A DNA stretch of 64,000 nt, from contig OZ234496.1 in assembly GCA_965153455.1 (NCBI GenBank), positions 15,616,304 to 15,680,303 on the forward strand, read 5' to 3'. The notes beneath the pieces are model-generated. The model was not told the DNA's origin, did not search any database, and worked only from the letters and a program-made list of their open reading frames with translations. Below, piece by piece: positions 34,189 to 49,127 of this stretch. The DNA comes from Sphagnum compactum (lineage: Eukaryota; Bryophyta; Sphagnopsida; Sphagnales). Made by a program: the position numbers and the translations under genes. Position 1 is the first letter of the stretch; each line of letters opens with the position of its first letter.

Positions 34189-36079
34189 CATTTACTCATC
34201 CGGCACACGTTAGATGTGATGCACATTGAGAAGAATGTTTGTGAGAGTATGATCAAGTTCATATTTGGATTGAAGGACACAATCAACGGGACATGGAAGT
34301 GTGTGGAATCCGAGAACATCTATGGTTGAAACGGGATCCTCAAAGGCCGGGCAAGATTTTTAAACCTGTTGCCCCCTATGTCCTTAGACCAGAAGAGCTC
34401 CAAACTTTCATGAATAGGTTAGCCTCTTTGAAAGTGCCAACAAATTATTGCGGCTCATTAGGAAAACATATCATGGATAAGAAACTTGGGTTAATGAAGA
34501 GCCATGATTGGCATGTTTTAATGCAACAATTAATGCCTCTAGCTCTAAGGGGCCTAATGGATGCTCAGGTACGTTTAAGTTTGATGCACCTTAGTCGAGT
34601 GTATCGTAACATATGTGCAAAGGTTTGGGATCCAATTGACCTACCAACCCTAAGGGAAGATGTAGCAATCACTCTTAGCATGCTTGAATGGGAATTCCCG
34701 GGAGCATTTTTTGATGTGATGTCACATTTAACATTGCACATTGTAGAAGAACTAGACATTTGTGGCCCAGTTCATACTCGTTGGATGTACCCAATAGAAC
34801 GGGCCATGAAGGTTTTCAAAGGTTATGTTCGTAATAGGTCAAGGCCAGAGGCTTCCATGGCAGAAGGTTACATTTTGGACGAGACAATTGGGTTTGTCAC
34901 CGAATATCTACAAGATTTCCGCCATGTTCGACATAGAATCTAGGATGCAGATGAAGAGGAGGGGGTTTATGGTGAAGTTGTGGAAGGGGCTACCACAAAG
35001 TTGACTCTGGACCCTGTAACACGAGATGTGGCACATCAATATATGATGACAAATGTGGCATGTTTAGCACCGTGGGTTCAGTACACAACCCTTAACCCCT
35101 TAAACCCCTCTTGGAAAATTATAAAGAGGTCATAGATGCATGGGTAAGTTACTTTCTTGTTGAACAACTAACTAAAATTAATAAACTTAATGTGGGGCTT
35201 GGCTATTGGGGGTGCAGCATGTATGAGCAAGAAACAATTCGGATAAGGCAGTTAAGAGCAGAATTTGAAGCACAATGGCGGATGGGGCATAGAAAAAGAA
35301 GCAGGCACGTGGAGTTTCCACCAGAGCTCCAAGAGGTGCAAAACTTGGCAAGTTGGGTTCGTGAAGCAATTCGGAGCCATATCGCACAAGGGGGCGTGCT
35401 TGAAGACCAAGATGCACTCCATCTATCAGTTTTGCCATCCCCTTTTGCTTCAAGGTACACAAGAATGAAGGCATATGGAAATCATTACAGAGTTTCTATA
35501 AATACCACTGACAACACAAGTGCCACATACGATTCTAGAGTTGCATCAGTTTTCCATCAAGAGTAGCAGTCAACAGAGGGTACGAGACTTGGGGCGCTTC
35601 AATATGTGGGGATATTGAAGGACATAATTTTGCTAGACTATGGCCCTATATCCCAACCAGTAATATTGTTCAAATGTGATTGGGTAAGAAATGGATTAGA
35701 CAGATGGGGGAATCCCACATATAAGCGTGATGATGATGGGTTTTTGTTGGTAAATTTTCGACAATTGAAAGCACGGGTTGATGAACCTTATGTATTTCCA
35801 GCCCAGGTGTAGCAGGTTTTTTATGCAGATGACCGTAACATGCCAGGATGGAAGGTTGTCCTCCACAAAGAACCAAGGTCCAAACGCATCCTAGTATCTG
35901 ATAGTGATGAAGTTACCATGGTAGACAACTTAATTGGAGTAGATGTGCCTCTAGAATTTCCAGAGGTACCTAGGAACATGGCACTTGTTGGTGCAATTGA
36001 ATTGACTGGAGCTGATGCAATTCTAGCTGCCGAAGAGCTTCAAAGGTCATATGGTGAGGATGAAGTTGGCCTTGAATGA
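34189..36079 (+). pseudogene. TNP2 transposase of CACTA, distal part (DUF4218/DUF4216)
   Basis: After an AG acceptor at 34187-34188 the frame continues HLLIRHTLDVMHIEKNVCES, in phase with exon A; this is the conserved second-Asp block. A frameshift near 34290 leads into the DUF4218 segment (34293-34943) with YCGSLGKHIMDKKLGLMKSH, LPLxLRGLMD-like and RWMYPIERAMKVFKGYVRN. A second shift near 35100 leads to a frame from 35111 to 36079 with RYTRMKAYGNHYRV, then the DUF4216 block ILLDYGPI...LFKCDWVRNG. In-frame TAG codons occur at 34941, 35564 and 35810. The whole family architecture is present but the gene is dead. Confidence 0.87.
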
Positions 36080-37958
36080 ATAGTTGTCTTATGGGGATCT
36101 GGCAGCTCTTGCCACACGTATTTCAAGAGCTACAGGCACAAAGGTAAGTGTCCTTGAGCTGACTTTGTAGGCACTCACTACAGGATCTGCTCCCATGTTT
36201 AGAGCTGAAACATATTTATGAGTCGTTCTGATGGTATGGGCTTCCTGGAGATATTGCAGATCCTTTGGAGATCCTCTTTATGTGCTAACCGCCTTTGGAT
36301 TCTGAATGTAGACAGGTTGCACCCAGTGGTAAAAAATTTAATATCTTACTACAGTGTTATTTGCTTAACACAAATCTCTCTTTGGCAAGAGAGAGAATAA
36401 TTAAGGCCCTGATTAAGGTCCTAATTAGGCTACTAATCACAAATGATTAGCGAATGGGGTTGATTAGCATTTGTGTGTGTGTGTGTGTTATGTGTTGTGT
36501 GAGAAGGAAAGCGCATGGTGTGTGAGCTGAGCTGAGCTGAGCTAAAAGGGTTTTCTTGAAGCTGGGGCTTACGGGATATCAGAAACATTGGTTGAAGAGC
36601 CAGTGGAGGATAACAAGATGTGCTTGTGCCACTATGTGACTGCTATGATGTGGTTATGTTGTTGCTAACTGGTATTTTTTTCAATGTCTAGGTACCTGTT
36701 GCAGTTGGGGGAAGTGGTGATGTTCATCATGACTGCCTGAAGTGCTTGATAAGCAATAAGGATAATTCCATTACAAAGGTTCATGAATGACAAGTGTTGA
36801 ACGAGCAGGGTTTTGTGCACAATGTAAGAGGGACTTATGTTTGCTTGATATTTGGTGCTGATTGGTGGGTGCTGATCAGATACAGCAAGAGTGCTGTAGC
36901 CATAAAAGAAATCTTTCCAAAGATCCAAGACTTGCAATCTATGAAGTAATGAGGTAGGATAACTCTGTGGCACCATTTGTGGTGCCTAGGGTGGTGGGAA
37001 GACAACAACAGCATGGCTACGACACATAGGCTGGAAGCAACAACGTTGAACAGTATTGATGGAATTTCTTTTACAACATTGTTAGGACACTTCAGAGCTG
37101 AAACTCAATAGAAACAGGGCTGTGATGAACTTTATGGATTTAGAGATCTATTCTGGCACAGGCTGCATTCATATACTTGGTTGCCTTCCAGGCATATACA
37201 CAGTTGGAAGAGGACTAATGTTATACTAAATGAGCATTTGGATCATTCTGTTTGCAAATGCAAGTAGCTCACAGAATACCATCAATTGAGCAAGCATGAT
37301 TTTAGGAGGGCTGGAGCATGTATAGACCTCTTACCGGGAGGATTTAAGCATTGATGAACAAAGGTTCATTTCAGAATAGAGAGATCTTGTTTATTGAAAT
37401 CATCTGATAACTGTTTGATCAGTTCTAATTTCAACACGTGCATTATATATGATATTATCCTCGAGTGCTCAACTGAATTGAGATCTGCCTTAGTGTAATG
37501 AGTTGGGTCAGAGTTCCCAGTTGCGACAGTGAAATTTGACACTGTTTAGCTGATGATGTTTGCCTCACTCAGAACATCTTGATTGTTCGAAATTTTATGT
37601 TTTCATAATGACGACACATAATCTCTTCAGTTGGAAATGAGGAGCTTGTGGATTAGTAGTCATGAGCAGTAGATATTGCTCGCTTTGTTGTCCCTCACAT
37701 TCGGTCCCTATGACAGACAATACCAGAAAAAAGCAGGTGTACTTGTAAGGTATTATACCAGGACTAAAGAGAGCTTGGTCTTGATCTTCCTTGTTTGCAG
37801 GGGAGTCCAAATTACACTCTTCCTCTCTATTTCCCATCTGTGGCTCCACCGAACTTAGTTGTTACTCTTGTGTTGTGCCCACAAAATTCTGATAAAGAAG
37901 AATTTCTTCTTACTGAATAATATCAGGCAGATTTGCAGAAGCGGAGGTCATCATCATA
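36080..37958. other. gap between TNP2 and RHM fragment
   Basis: No gene is recognised. There is a GT dinucleotide run at about 36473-36489 and four GAGCT units at about 36525-36545. The last bases before 37959 resemble a leader with a possible splice acceptor (tatcaggcag near 37925). Confidence 0.5.
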
Positions 37959-38735
37959 ATGGGGGAAGCCACATACACTCCCAAAAGCATCTTGATAATT
38001 GGTGCAGCAGGATTCATTGCATCTCATGTTGCCAACAAACTGATGCGCAACTACCCACATTACGAGATCGTGGTGCTAAACAAGTTGGATTATTGTTCCA
38101 ACTTGAAGAATCTGTTGCCCTCCAAGTCCTCCAAGAATTTCAAGTTTGTGAAAGGTGACATTGGGAGTGCAGATCTTGTGAACTACCTTCTCATTACTGA
38201 GGGTATTGACACCATTATGCACTTTGCCGTCCAAATTCATGTCGACAACTCATTTGGCAACAGTATTGAGTTCACAAAGAACAACATCTATGGGACCCAT
38301 GTGTTGCTGGAGGCATGCAAAGTGACAGGCATTGTCCACCGCTTCATTCATGTGAGCACATATGAGGTCTATGGAGAGACTGAGGCTGATGCAATTGTTG
38401 GAAACCATGAAGCATCGCAGCTGCTTCCCACAAATCCCTACTCAGCCACTAAGGCTGGTGCAGAAATGCCGGTGATGGCATATGGCCACTCATATGGGTT
38501 GCCTGTCATCACCAGACGAGGCAATAATGTGTATGGACCGAACCAATTCCCAGAGAAGCTCATTCCCACATTCATTCTTTTGGCCAAGGGAAGCCCCTCC
38601 CCATCCATGGAGATGGATGTAATGTGCGAAGCTACCTGTACTATGAAGATGTGGCTGAAGCGTTTGAGGTTGTGCTGCACAAGGGAAGTGTTGGTCATGT
38701 TTACAATTTTGGGGAATAGAGGGAAGGAAGTGTGA
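37959..38735 (+). pseudogene. RHM: captured UDP-rhamnose synthase fragment (dehydratase part)
   Basis: The frame matches the N-terminal NDP-glucose 4,6-dehydratase domain of plant RHM enzymes, which make UDP-rhamnose for cell-wall pectin and flavonoids. It begins at a plausible native ATG. Visible motifs are the NAD-binding GAAGFIASH (residues about 16-24), LDYCSNLKNL-like sequence, FTKNNIYGTHVLLEACKVTG and the YSATK pair (Tyr about 161, Lys four later). The catalytic STDEVYGE block reads STYEVYGE, so the active-site Asp is Tyr. After about residue 215 the frame shifts, and the RSYLYYEDVAEAFEVVLHKG block continues in another frame to about 38720. The remainder of this roughly 670-residue enzyme is absent. 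Confidence 0.9.
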
Positions 38736-38759
38736 CTATGGACGGTGTGAAACTGCCGA

Positions 38760-41206
<2,447 letters not shown>

Positions 41207-41858
41207 ACATTCTGTAGTTGGCTGTAATAACATTTATGAGCAAGAAATTATGTATTGAGTGAAGTTAGGGTTCAGACAGAGCTTCTTATTCTGAGATATT
41301 CTTTGGGTAACCCTTTCCAGGGTTTGCATATTGTCTGGTTATGGTTGTTAAGGGGGACAATAGCATGTGTTTTCATGTCTGGTTTCTGATGTGTGCTTTA
41401 GTCACATGTCTACCCATCAGGACTATCAGGGCTGACTTTGGAACCAACTCATGCATTACATGGACTATGTGCCATGAGACCCTCACTTGTACTGGATAAT
41501 TGTTGGAATAAAATAGATTATTTCCACATGTCAAACCCACATATTGTAATCTTGAGGGGATTAATTGGACCTTCTTGTTGAATACACATATACATTGTTT
41601 TGCTTCATCAAGTGATAAACTATTGTAAGTAAAATTGATATCTTCAGTTGTAAATTGTCTTCTAAATGTTTGTGGAGCAAGCTACTAAAAGTTGGGGATA
41701 GATACATTATTTTAGGTGTGGCAAAATAGATTAGGTTATTTTTCACCTATATCCTAAACCTTATCAATGGGATTGTCATTTGTAGGCAACCCTAATCCTA
41801 GACATGCCTAAAAAAAATGTGTACCTAGCTTACCAAAAGACCATAGTTGGCATATTTT
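41207..41858. other. gap before the right CACTA end
   Basis: This probably includes the 3' flank of the UBC source gene. No other gene is seen. Confidence 0.45.
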
Positions 41859-42094
41859 GGTTGCACATGCAACTATGAGTATATACATATCAATGATATA
41901 CGATGATATATCAAATATATATGGTGATATATCACAGAACTCATCCAAAGGTTGGGATGAAGGCGATTATAGTTGCACCATAGTTGCATACACACCCAAA
42001 AAGGGCGCATAGTTTCAAAAACAGTTGCATGCGATAGGCAGTTGCATCCCAGTTGCATGTGGTGTGGTTGCATATGACAGAATTTTTAGTAGTG
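41859..42094. repeat. right subterminal region and terminal inverted repeat of CACTA
   Basis: AGTTGCAT/C words recur (near 41860, 41972, 41984, 42023, 42040, 42050 and 42067). The element ends AATTTTTAGTAGTG at 42094, followed by TAA. Unlike the left end there is no 109-bp array. Confidence 0.9.
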
Positions 42095-42097
42095 TAA

Positions 42098-42864
42098 GTA
42101 AGTGAAATTTTGGGGTTTTCATGACATCCTCTCATATGCCAAACTGAATTTTGGAACTTAGGTTGAGTTTCCACATCTTCAGACATTGTAATTCATCAAT
42201 TCAATGTTAGGTCAGAAATTCAGACTGATCCCGTTCCATTACAAGTGTCAAAGGCATGATGTCAGATGGTAGGGTGGAGAAAGTTTGCTCATCTGCAGAC
42301 TCTAGTTGGTATTGCAACTTTTGCTCCACATCTCGCCATATGCTCCAACTCAAGATGCGAGATCTCGAACCCAAGTGCTCCACCCTAACAACTTGATCTC
42401 CAATCTGGAACAAATCTTCCACACTAGGTATGTAGAGCCTAACAAAGTGGGTAGATGAGACACAAAGCCGAGGAATCCAAATGTCTCCTATCCTAGGTGT
42501 ACTTTTCTGTCTTTTAGGAATGGAAGGTGAGATTCTACGCAAGGTATGAGGTACAGTGATATTGCCTCTGCAATTCGGAGGTTGATTCCCAACCCCCTGT
42601 TCCATCCCGTATCCTCATCCAAACCTGAGCACGGGTGTAGAAACCATTACGGGCTATTTCCACTACAACATCCCTAATCTGAGCTTCATCAGGATTAATG
42701 CCCACAATAACCAGTATGCCAAATCCCAACATTCGCATAATCAGGGCTCCTACTTGGGGTTCATCCTGTCTTCTCGGATAGTCAAACCTGACAACTAATT
42801 ATTGCTCATGGATCTCATGTGTAACATCATTCGGCTCAATTTCATTCTCACTAAATGATGACAT
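42098..42864 (-). pseudogene. gag N-terminal region of element A
   Basis: This lies between the primer site and the CACTA insertion. Minus-strand frames include one starting at 42864 (SENEIEPNDVTHEIHEQ, then a TAA), continuing RRQDEPQVGALIMRMLGFG, then 42605-42207 with the shifted WSIWRDVEQKLQYQLE, and a short frame starting MSEDVETQPKFQNSVWH that runs into the CACTA end. Stops and shifts break it. Position and orientation make it gag. Confidence 0.6.
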
Positions 42865-42928
42865 ATTGTCTTAATCATCTTTGTGGCCCAAATGTGATGG
42901 AATTCCCACATTGTCACCGAACAGAACT

Positions 42929-42941
42929 GGCTCTGATACCA
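42929..42941 (-). promoter_or_regulatory. tRNA-Met primer binding site of element A
   Basis: The minus strand reads TGGTATCAGAGCC, the exact initiator tRNA-Met primer site, directly beside the right LTR. Confidence 0.92.
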
Positions 42942-44097
42942 AAAGAAAGTGGAACATAAAAAGAATGAACTTGACAACACATAATAGGTCTAAGCAGAAT
43001 TGGAATCTCTGGCACCCTACAGAAACTAACACTTCTTGAATTTTGTTGTACTAGTATCAAAGATGGCTTCTGCTGACATTCACTAATTTTAGCAGATCCA
43101 ACTCTCGAACTTCTAATTGGCAGACTTGTTAAAGATATCTGAATTTCCAGCCTACATGCACTTAAATGGCTATGAATCATTAGCGTCCTAACTCCAATGC
43201 ATATCATCAAGAATCAAGATTCTATCGAGGTATGGCATTTGAGGTCAGAACTCTCAAGGTTCACTCGATCCATTTGAGTCGTTAATCAATTCCCCACTGA
43301 ATGCAACAATGCAGTGTACTTCCACTCCTCTTATATGAAAACCTAAAGAGCTGGAGACCCTTGAATCTAAATGTTTATGAAGAACCTGACTTTGAGCAAT
43401 AGATACCAGGCTCGTCTAAAGCCATTCAATGGGACAGACTCTTATGCAAGAATGCACGACATATTCCTCCCTTCAAGTCTCTTCTTGATTCTTGTTCTGG
43501 TTTACTCATTTTGTCCACCCTAAGGATACCCCTTGAGGTTTCTGGCACTCACTTTGTCAGCTGCCTACAACAAAGATCTCAGATATTGCAACACAAAGTC
43601 CCCATCCCTAGATGTTCCTTGTCTTCTATATGCCCCTTTCTTCTACGGCTCGAATCCCTCAATTCTTCATCATTCCTTGGCATCAACCCCTCATATCTAT
43701 TCTTACAGTGATATTCACAACTACTCAGTTAAGTCATCGGTGCAGCGGAGTTCATCAACAACTAGCTAAGTAGTCTGAGAGCCACAACAACCAACAAATC
43801 ATATACCAGGAAGAACCGCTTCTTTCTCCTTCACACTGCCTCTTATGCTTACCTTCCTCTGTCCATTCCGCAAACCTCTTCAATGTAGTCACCTCCTCCA
43901 CCACCCATCGCGCGGTGCAATCCCTGTCCTCCATAACACACAAACAAACAGAATAGCCTACCCATGCACTCCTTGCAGCAGTGATGGACATATTCCCGCC
44001 GCAAGAATGCAAAAAGGTGACGGCTAATGAAAACAATAAAACAAAACCCTAAAAATTGTTGCGTTCACACTATTGAGTGACCTACTGTTTAGTCACA
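42942..44097 (-). repeat. right (5') LTR of element A
   Basis: This uninterrupted 1156-bp LTR is the reference for the three pieces at 2365-9088. Plus-strand frames inside it (43511-43769) also occur in the other LTR, but that follows from common origin. Confidence 0.88.
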
Positions 44098-44760
44098 CTA
44101 TCACCTCCCCTCGATTAGTGTTGATCATTAATAATGTGGCACATAGATTTTTTAAAAGTTCCAACCAAATTCATGTTGTGTGAATAGTCCTCAATGGGGG
44201 GCCAAATGGGTGAGGAAAAATCCCAATACTCATTGCAGATGTTTCAATAGTGGAATGTTTTGAAATACCTAGTCCATTATGTAAGTCAATATTATTAGTT
44301 TTATGACCAAGTTCTCAATCCAATTTCTTAAAGTGCAATTATGTTTAGGTTGAATGCCTTATATCCAAATGATTTATCTATGTCTTTCACCCTCTCAATT
44401 GATGTCCACCATTAGATAAGTGTCACATGGATTTCTTTTGAGTTTCAATTTGTTTGGTCATGGGTGCTTGATGTTTGTAATTATTATTTGTATTAATAGT
44501 CTTCAATGGAGAGCCAAATGGGTGAGAAAAAAACCCTAGTCCTCCCAATACTCATTGTCTAGCTTCTTCAAGATTGGAATGTTTTGAAATAGTTAATTAT
44601 TTAATGTCTTTAATACTAGTTTTATGTTAAGATTTAGTTCTAATTTTTTTTTGTTCAATTCATTATGTTAAAAAAACATTTTGAAGTTTGCTCTCCCCTT
44701 TTCATTGGTGCCAATCATTAGATAAGAAGCGAAGTGTTAGTTCACTAGCAGTTAATTCTT
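44098..44760. repeat. ~300-bp tandem repeat, units 2-4
   Basis: Units begin at about 44098, 44389 and 44690. Each starts like 'caccctctcaattgatgtccac' and has 'ggagagccaaatgggtgag' and 'cccaatactcattg' inside. The fourth breaks off after about 60 bases. Unit 1 is at 2035-2364, on the other side of element A. Confidence 0.75.
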
Positions 44761-46079
44761 AAATCACTTGTAATTAAGGAGTTTATTAAAAAAATTACTT
44801 GGTTGATAAATGTAAACTTTGGTGAATTTTTTTTGAGCAATGTCCTCAAAAAAATAAAAATAAAAATATTATTATCAATTTGTTCAACATCAATTTGAAA
44901 TATGATATTACATCATAGCTTTATTTTGTTATTTGTGTGCTTATATATATTTTTTATTATAATAAATATATGTTTGTACTTTTGATCTCACACATTTTGT
45001 GTTCTTATGTTGGTTTTTATATTTCGTGTTTTGAACCTAATTTAAACTTGTCAAGGATGGGAACCCATCCATCAAAAGTACAAGGCTATCACCATCTCCA
45101 AGAGGGTTTTGTAGTTTTGCTTACATCTAATTAGTGTAGCACGTGTCATTGGCCCACTTGTGAATTGGTTATTCACTTAGTTCTTTTTTTCAAAACCATT
45201 TTTGTAATTTAATTGAATTTTCAAAGAGAATAAATACTCAAAATTCAATAGGTTAAAAAACTTCCAAATCACCTTCATTAAATCCTATTCACGAAAGGCT
45301 TTTTAACAATATCAATAGCACACGCAAGTTCCCTTATGATTTTTAATTTTGATTATTTACATGAATTTCTTGTGAAAAAAAGTTCAATATTCAATAACTT
45401 TTCCACCATAGGCCGAAACATTATGAAACCAATTTAATGAACCCCTTAATCATCAAGGGCTTTCCAATAATAGCAAAAGTGCACTAAGGGGCATCATGGT
45501 TTTGAAAAATTTCAATCTCACAAACAAACAAACAACTTTTATAGATAGATTTTGAGTTGTTGGTAGATTCATTAAAATTGAAGTCCACTTTTTTTTCTTC
45601 CTTTTCACCTTTTCAGCATGTGCACAAGTTGTCAAATGATTCCCTCATAACGAAATTTACAATGCATTTGATAAACATCATTATAAAGCAAGGGGTGGAT
45701 TGAGTTTTGCAACATAAAGTTTTAAATATGGTATGAAGCTAGGAGAGGATGAAGTTTTAAGATCATTCATCATAATGTTTCAAATGTGGTTTAAAGTGAG
45801 GTTTGGAGGATAATGCTTCACAACATAATAATAATAATAATAAAATACCCATCAAAATTCTTACTTGAGGCACTCCTAATATAATGTTATTCCCCATAAA
45901 AGCATTCTTGAATAATTTTCTATCTCCATTCATATTGCAATTGTGATTACGTCCATTCATGATGACTTTAGTAACACCCATTCCTGCTTATATCACCATT
46001 ATTCCAATTGACATTGTTCAACTTGATGAACTAAGCATGACAAAACACAATGATCGGATAACAAGGAAAATCGGCCTTT
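44761..46079. other. AT-rich region, no gene
   Basis: There is an (ATA)n run at about 45824-45842 and a 36-base block near 45052 that recurs at about 47977. No coding sequence is supported. Confidence 0.5.
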
Positions 46080-46320
46080 TTTGTTCGATTTCCTTCTCAA
46101 AGAACCGTACATGACAGTTGCCCGTCATACGGCTCTCCTTCATTGAAGAAATAATAGTGATTCAAACAATCTACTTTTTTACTTATCAAAACCCTATTAT
46201 TCCGAATTATTATTCCAGATTTGAGTGATCCTGTATTGCAGGCTGAATTAGTAAAAAATCATACAAGTAAAAAACCATTTATGCTTGATTTGCGTTCATA
46301 TCAATTGAACTCGTTCAATT
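46080..46320. pseudogene. petD: plastid-like fragment (group II intron domain V; petD exon 2 start)
   Basis: At about 46103-46138 the minus strand reads a complete group II domain V hairpin: GAGCCGTATGAC, a GCAA-type tetraloop, then GTCATGTACGGTTC. At about 46220-46263 the plus strand encodes PDLSDPVLQAELVK, very close to the start of petD exon 2 (cytochrome b6f subunit IV). The two signals are on opposite strands, so the fragment is rearranged or the pairing is partly accidental. After about 15 codons the petD similarity stops. A nuclear plastid insertion is the likeliest reading. Confidence 0.5.
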
Positions 46321-47010
46321 GATGTTTTTTTTTTTTTTTTTAGACATTTCCAAATTGAATTGACATGCATGTTTTCATCTTTTGAAAGTGTGTTGGAATC
46401 TCATATCTTTTTGGAGATTCTTTGCCATGTGATAAGGTTTGAGATATGCATTGACATTAAAATCAATTATCATGTGCCAACTTACAAGTTTGGATCAAAG
46501 TTTGAAAAATGTTTTCAGTTTCATTTGTTGAAATGATGTGTGTATGTATGTGTGCATCATTGCATGTGAGAAAGTCCAATGATGCCTACCTTGACATCAT
46601 TCATGAGCATCATATATTTTCCACCTTAACCCTTCTCTTGTTTTTTGCACTCAACTCCTGACTACCATGTTCCATCCTACACCCCCTTTTTCATACCTGC
46701 TCTTTGGGGAATAAAGTGTCATCTTTCTCTCTTTTGGGTACACACTGTAAGGCACAATGTTTCATTGACCAATTTTGTCACCCAAAAAAACAAAACTTGA
46801 TGCATGTATTTGTGTTGGGTGGCCTTTGAAAACGGCTGTTTTTTAATTAAAAAATACTGGACCACTGCAAAACCCTTTGCCATAGCTTCATGATTTTTTG
46901 TTTTTACAAAAAAAAAGAGAGAAAATTTGTCAAATTTACACTAGGAAAAGAAAAATTTCCAAGGTTTTCCCAAACGTTTTGTCAAAAGAAAATAAAAAAC
47001 TTTTGCTTGA
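46321..47010. other. AT-rich gap
   Basis: Includes a poly-T run at about 46326-46342. No gene is seen. Confidence 0.5.
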
Positions 47011-47145
47011 AAAAAACACTGGACCCGATATGATTCTCCTTTAGGGTTTATGGTTTCTCACATTCAGTGGAAAAAAAACCAAAAAAAAAACACTGGACCC
47101 AGTAGGATTCTCTTTTAGGGTTTATGATTTCTCATATTCACCCAC
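47011..47145. repeat. two-copy 74-bp tandem repeat
   Basis: The word cactggaccc starts at 47017 and 47091. Both copies continue through 'gattct.ctttagggtttatg.tttctca.attca'. Confidence 0.75.
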
Positions 47146-47811
47146 CCCCAAAAAATGGTTCTAATTGGCTGAGTCAACATGAGTTTGTTGAGAAAGAACT
47201 GACCATACTACTTGTGCTACAACGTATGTTCGAGTATATGGATATACTAAATCCTAAACATTATGCATGTCAACTTGTATTTTTGTCAAATTTTTTATGT
47301 GAAAAAATAAGTGGCAATGTTCATGAGAAGATTTAGCCATTTAATTCGGCCATAAGCTAGATATGAAAGTAGATTTTTTTTCATTTCAATATTTTGGGGT
47401 ATTTACTTGACCATGTGTATAATTTTGGTGAATTTTCTTATAATTCGGTTGAATTCTAATTACTATATAGATCTCAAAAAAAATTACCACTTTTAATTTT
47501 TCATATGTATTTTTTGGCTATATATATAGCCAACAAAAAGAGGCTGATGCATGCATACAGAGCAAAAATGAGAAGTTGGCCATGTCTCCATATGAAAATG
47601 GGCATATGTCCTTTATTGCCAAGTTAGAAACGCATTTTGACTTCATTGAAGTGCAACTATGATGTGGAGTTTACTATAGGCATTGTATATAGGTAATGTT
47701 CACTATTTATCATGGACCATTGAAACTATACACATGTACTTACCTGACTAATGGCTTACAAAATATCACATGACTCACATGGGATTGCAGTGAAAGTGGA
47801 GTATGGAATAG

Positions 47812-48997
47812 GCCCGATGATCCCTTCCTTCAAGGTTCCTGGAATACGCGATCCAGGATCATCGAAGTTGAAAATTCAGAACCCCTCCCCCCCCAGCTCC
47901 ACTTGATTTGCAGAAAAACACTGACACTGCTTTGCGGCCTCCACAAGTGAAGAGAAAAAAGCTGTAAATAAAAATCAAGGATGGGAACCCATCCATCAAG
48001 AGTACAAGGCAAATGAGAACACAAGTAGACACAACCCAAAGAGAAAAAACAAAAGTGCACCTGTTACCACTGCCTTCCTGGAGCGCCAGTAGCACAAAAT
48101 GATTGTGTCTCTTCAATGAATGAGTGTTTCTAAGTGGCCAACTACAATGTTGGCCTAGGCAGAAGAACACCTACCCTTTCCAATAGGCAAAATTAGCCCT
48201 GGTAAGGTGCCTTCCTAAAATACACTAGGAAAATCTGATGAGATCTTTACCAGCGAGGGGTTGCCATGATTTCTAATACCCTCACAACACTGGTTCGAAC
48301 TTGCTATAGTTTTTTTTCAATTTTGGTCTCACATTTTGAGAAAATTTGAGAGGTGTTAGTTAGGGAACTTCATGGAACATTTCCTATTGCAGCTGGTGCT
48401 GGTTTGAAGCAGTGTTGTGCCAGTATCAACTTTTCAACGTACTAGACTGGTCCTGGAATCAGGGTTTTTTCTTCTTCTTTTCCCCCATGCCTGGCATCTC
48501 TGGTATCTGGTACTGTTTTGTGGGTGGTCTGAATTTTCAACGTTATCTTCACGTGAAGAGGAACGTGTATTGATGATGAAACCCTGCAAAACTTTATTAA
48601 TGAACACACTGTAGATTTGGAAAATATACAAAAGATTCAAAAAAAAAAAGGAAAAGGGAGAATTTACAAGATGTCAAGTTAGCTCAAACTAGATGTCAAA
48701 ATCTGACAACTTGTAATGAGTCGACCATATTTTTTCTATGTTAAAAATCGAAAGCCTGCATTAAGTCAGTCATGGTGATGGGAGGTGTCTCCTGAAGGGC
48801 TGAAAGTCAAGAAGCAGCAGCTAAGATTATAGTTACTGCCCGACTTAAGATGGTGGACGCTTGCATTCTAATGCATATTCCATGAACCTTGAAAAAGTTG
48901 TGCATATTTTCAGGCTCCCAGCTGTGTTCCAACTGGATTGGACTTATGAACTGCATCCAAAATTTCCAGTGCAGGGTCACATCTATAAGCAACAATG
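47812..48997. other. spacer of the inverted-arm element
   Basis: Small frames only, none recognised. A 36-base block at about 47977 also occurs at 45052. Confidence 0.5.
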
Positions 48998-49127
48998 GCC
49001 ATACTCCACTTTCACTGCAATCCTGTGTGAGTGATGTGAGCATTTATAACCTATCAGTCGGGCAAGTACATGTGTATACTTTCACTACATAAGAATGGTC
49101 CATGATAAATAGTGAACATATATGTTA

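Noticed and set aside
35144-35217. A 74-bp intron in the distal TNP2 exon
   Set aside because: GT and AG are present, but removing 74 bases would put a stop right after the junction, while the unspliced frame stays open.
45763-45981. Minus-strand frame starting MGVTK, like the petD N-terminus
   Set aside because: Only five residues agree, the rest does not match, and it is on the strand opposite to the petD exon 2-like piece.
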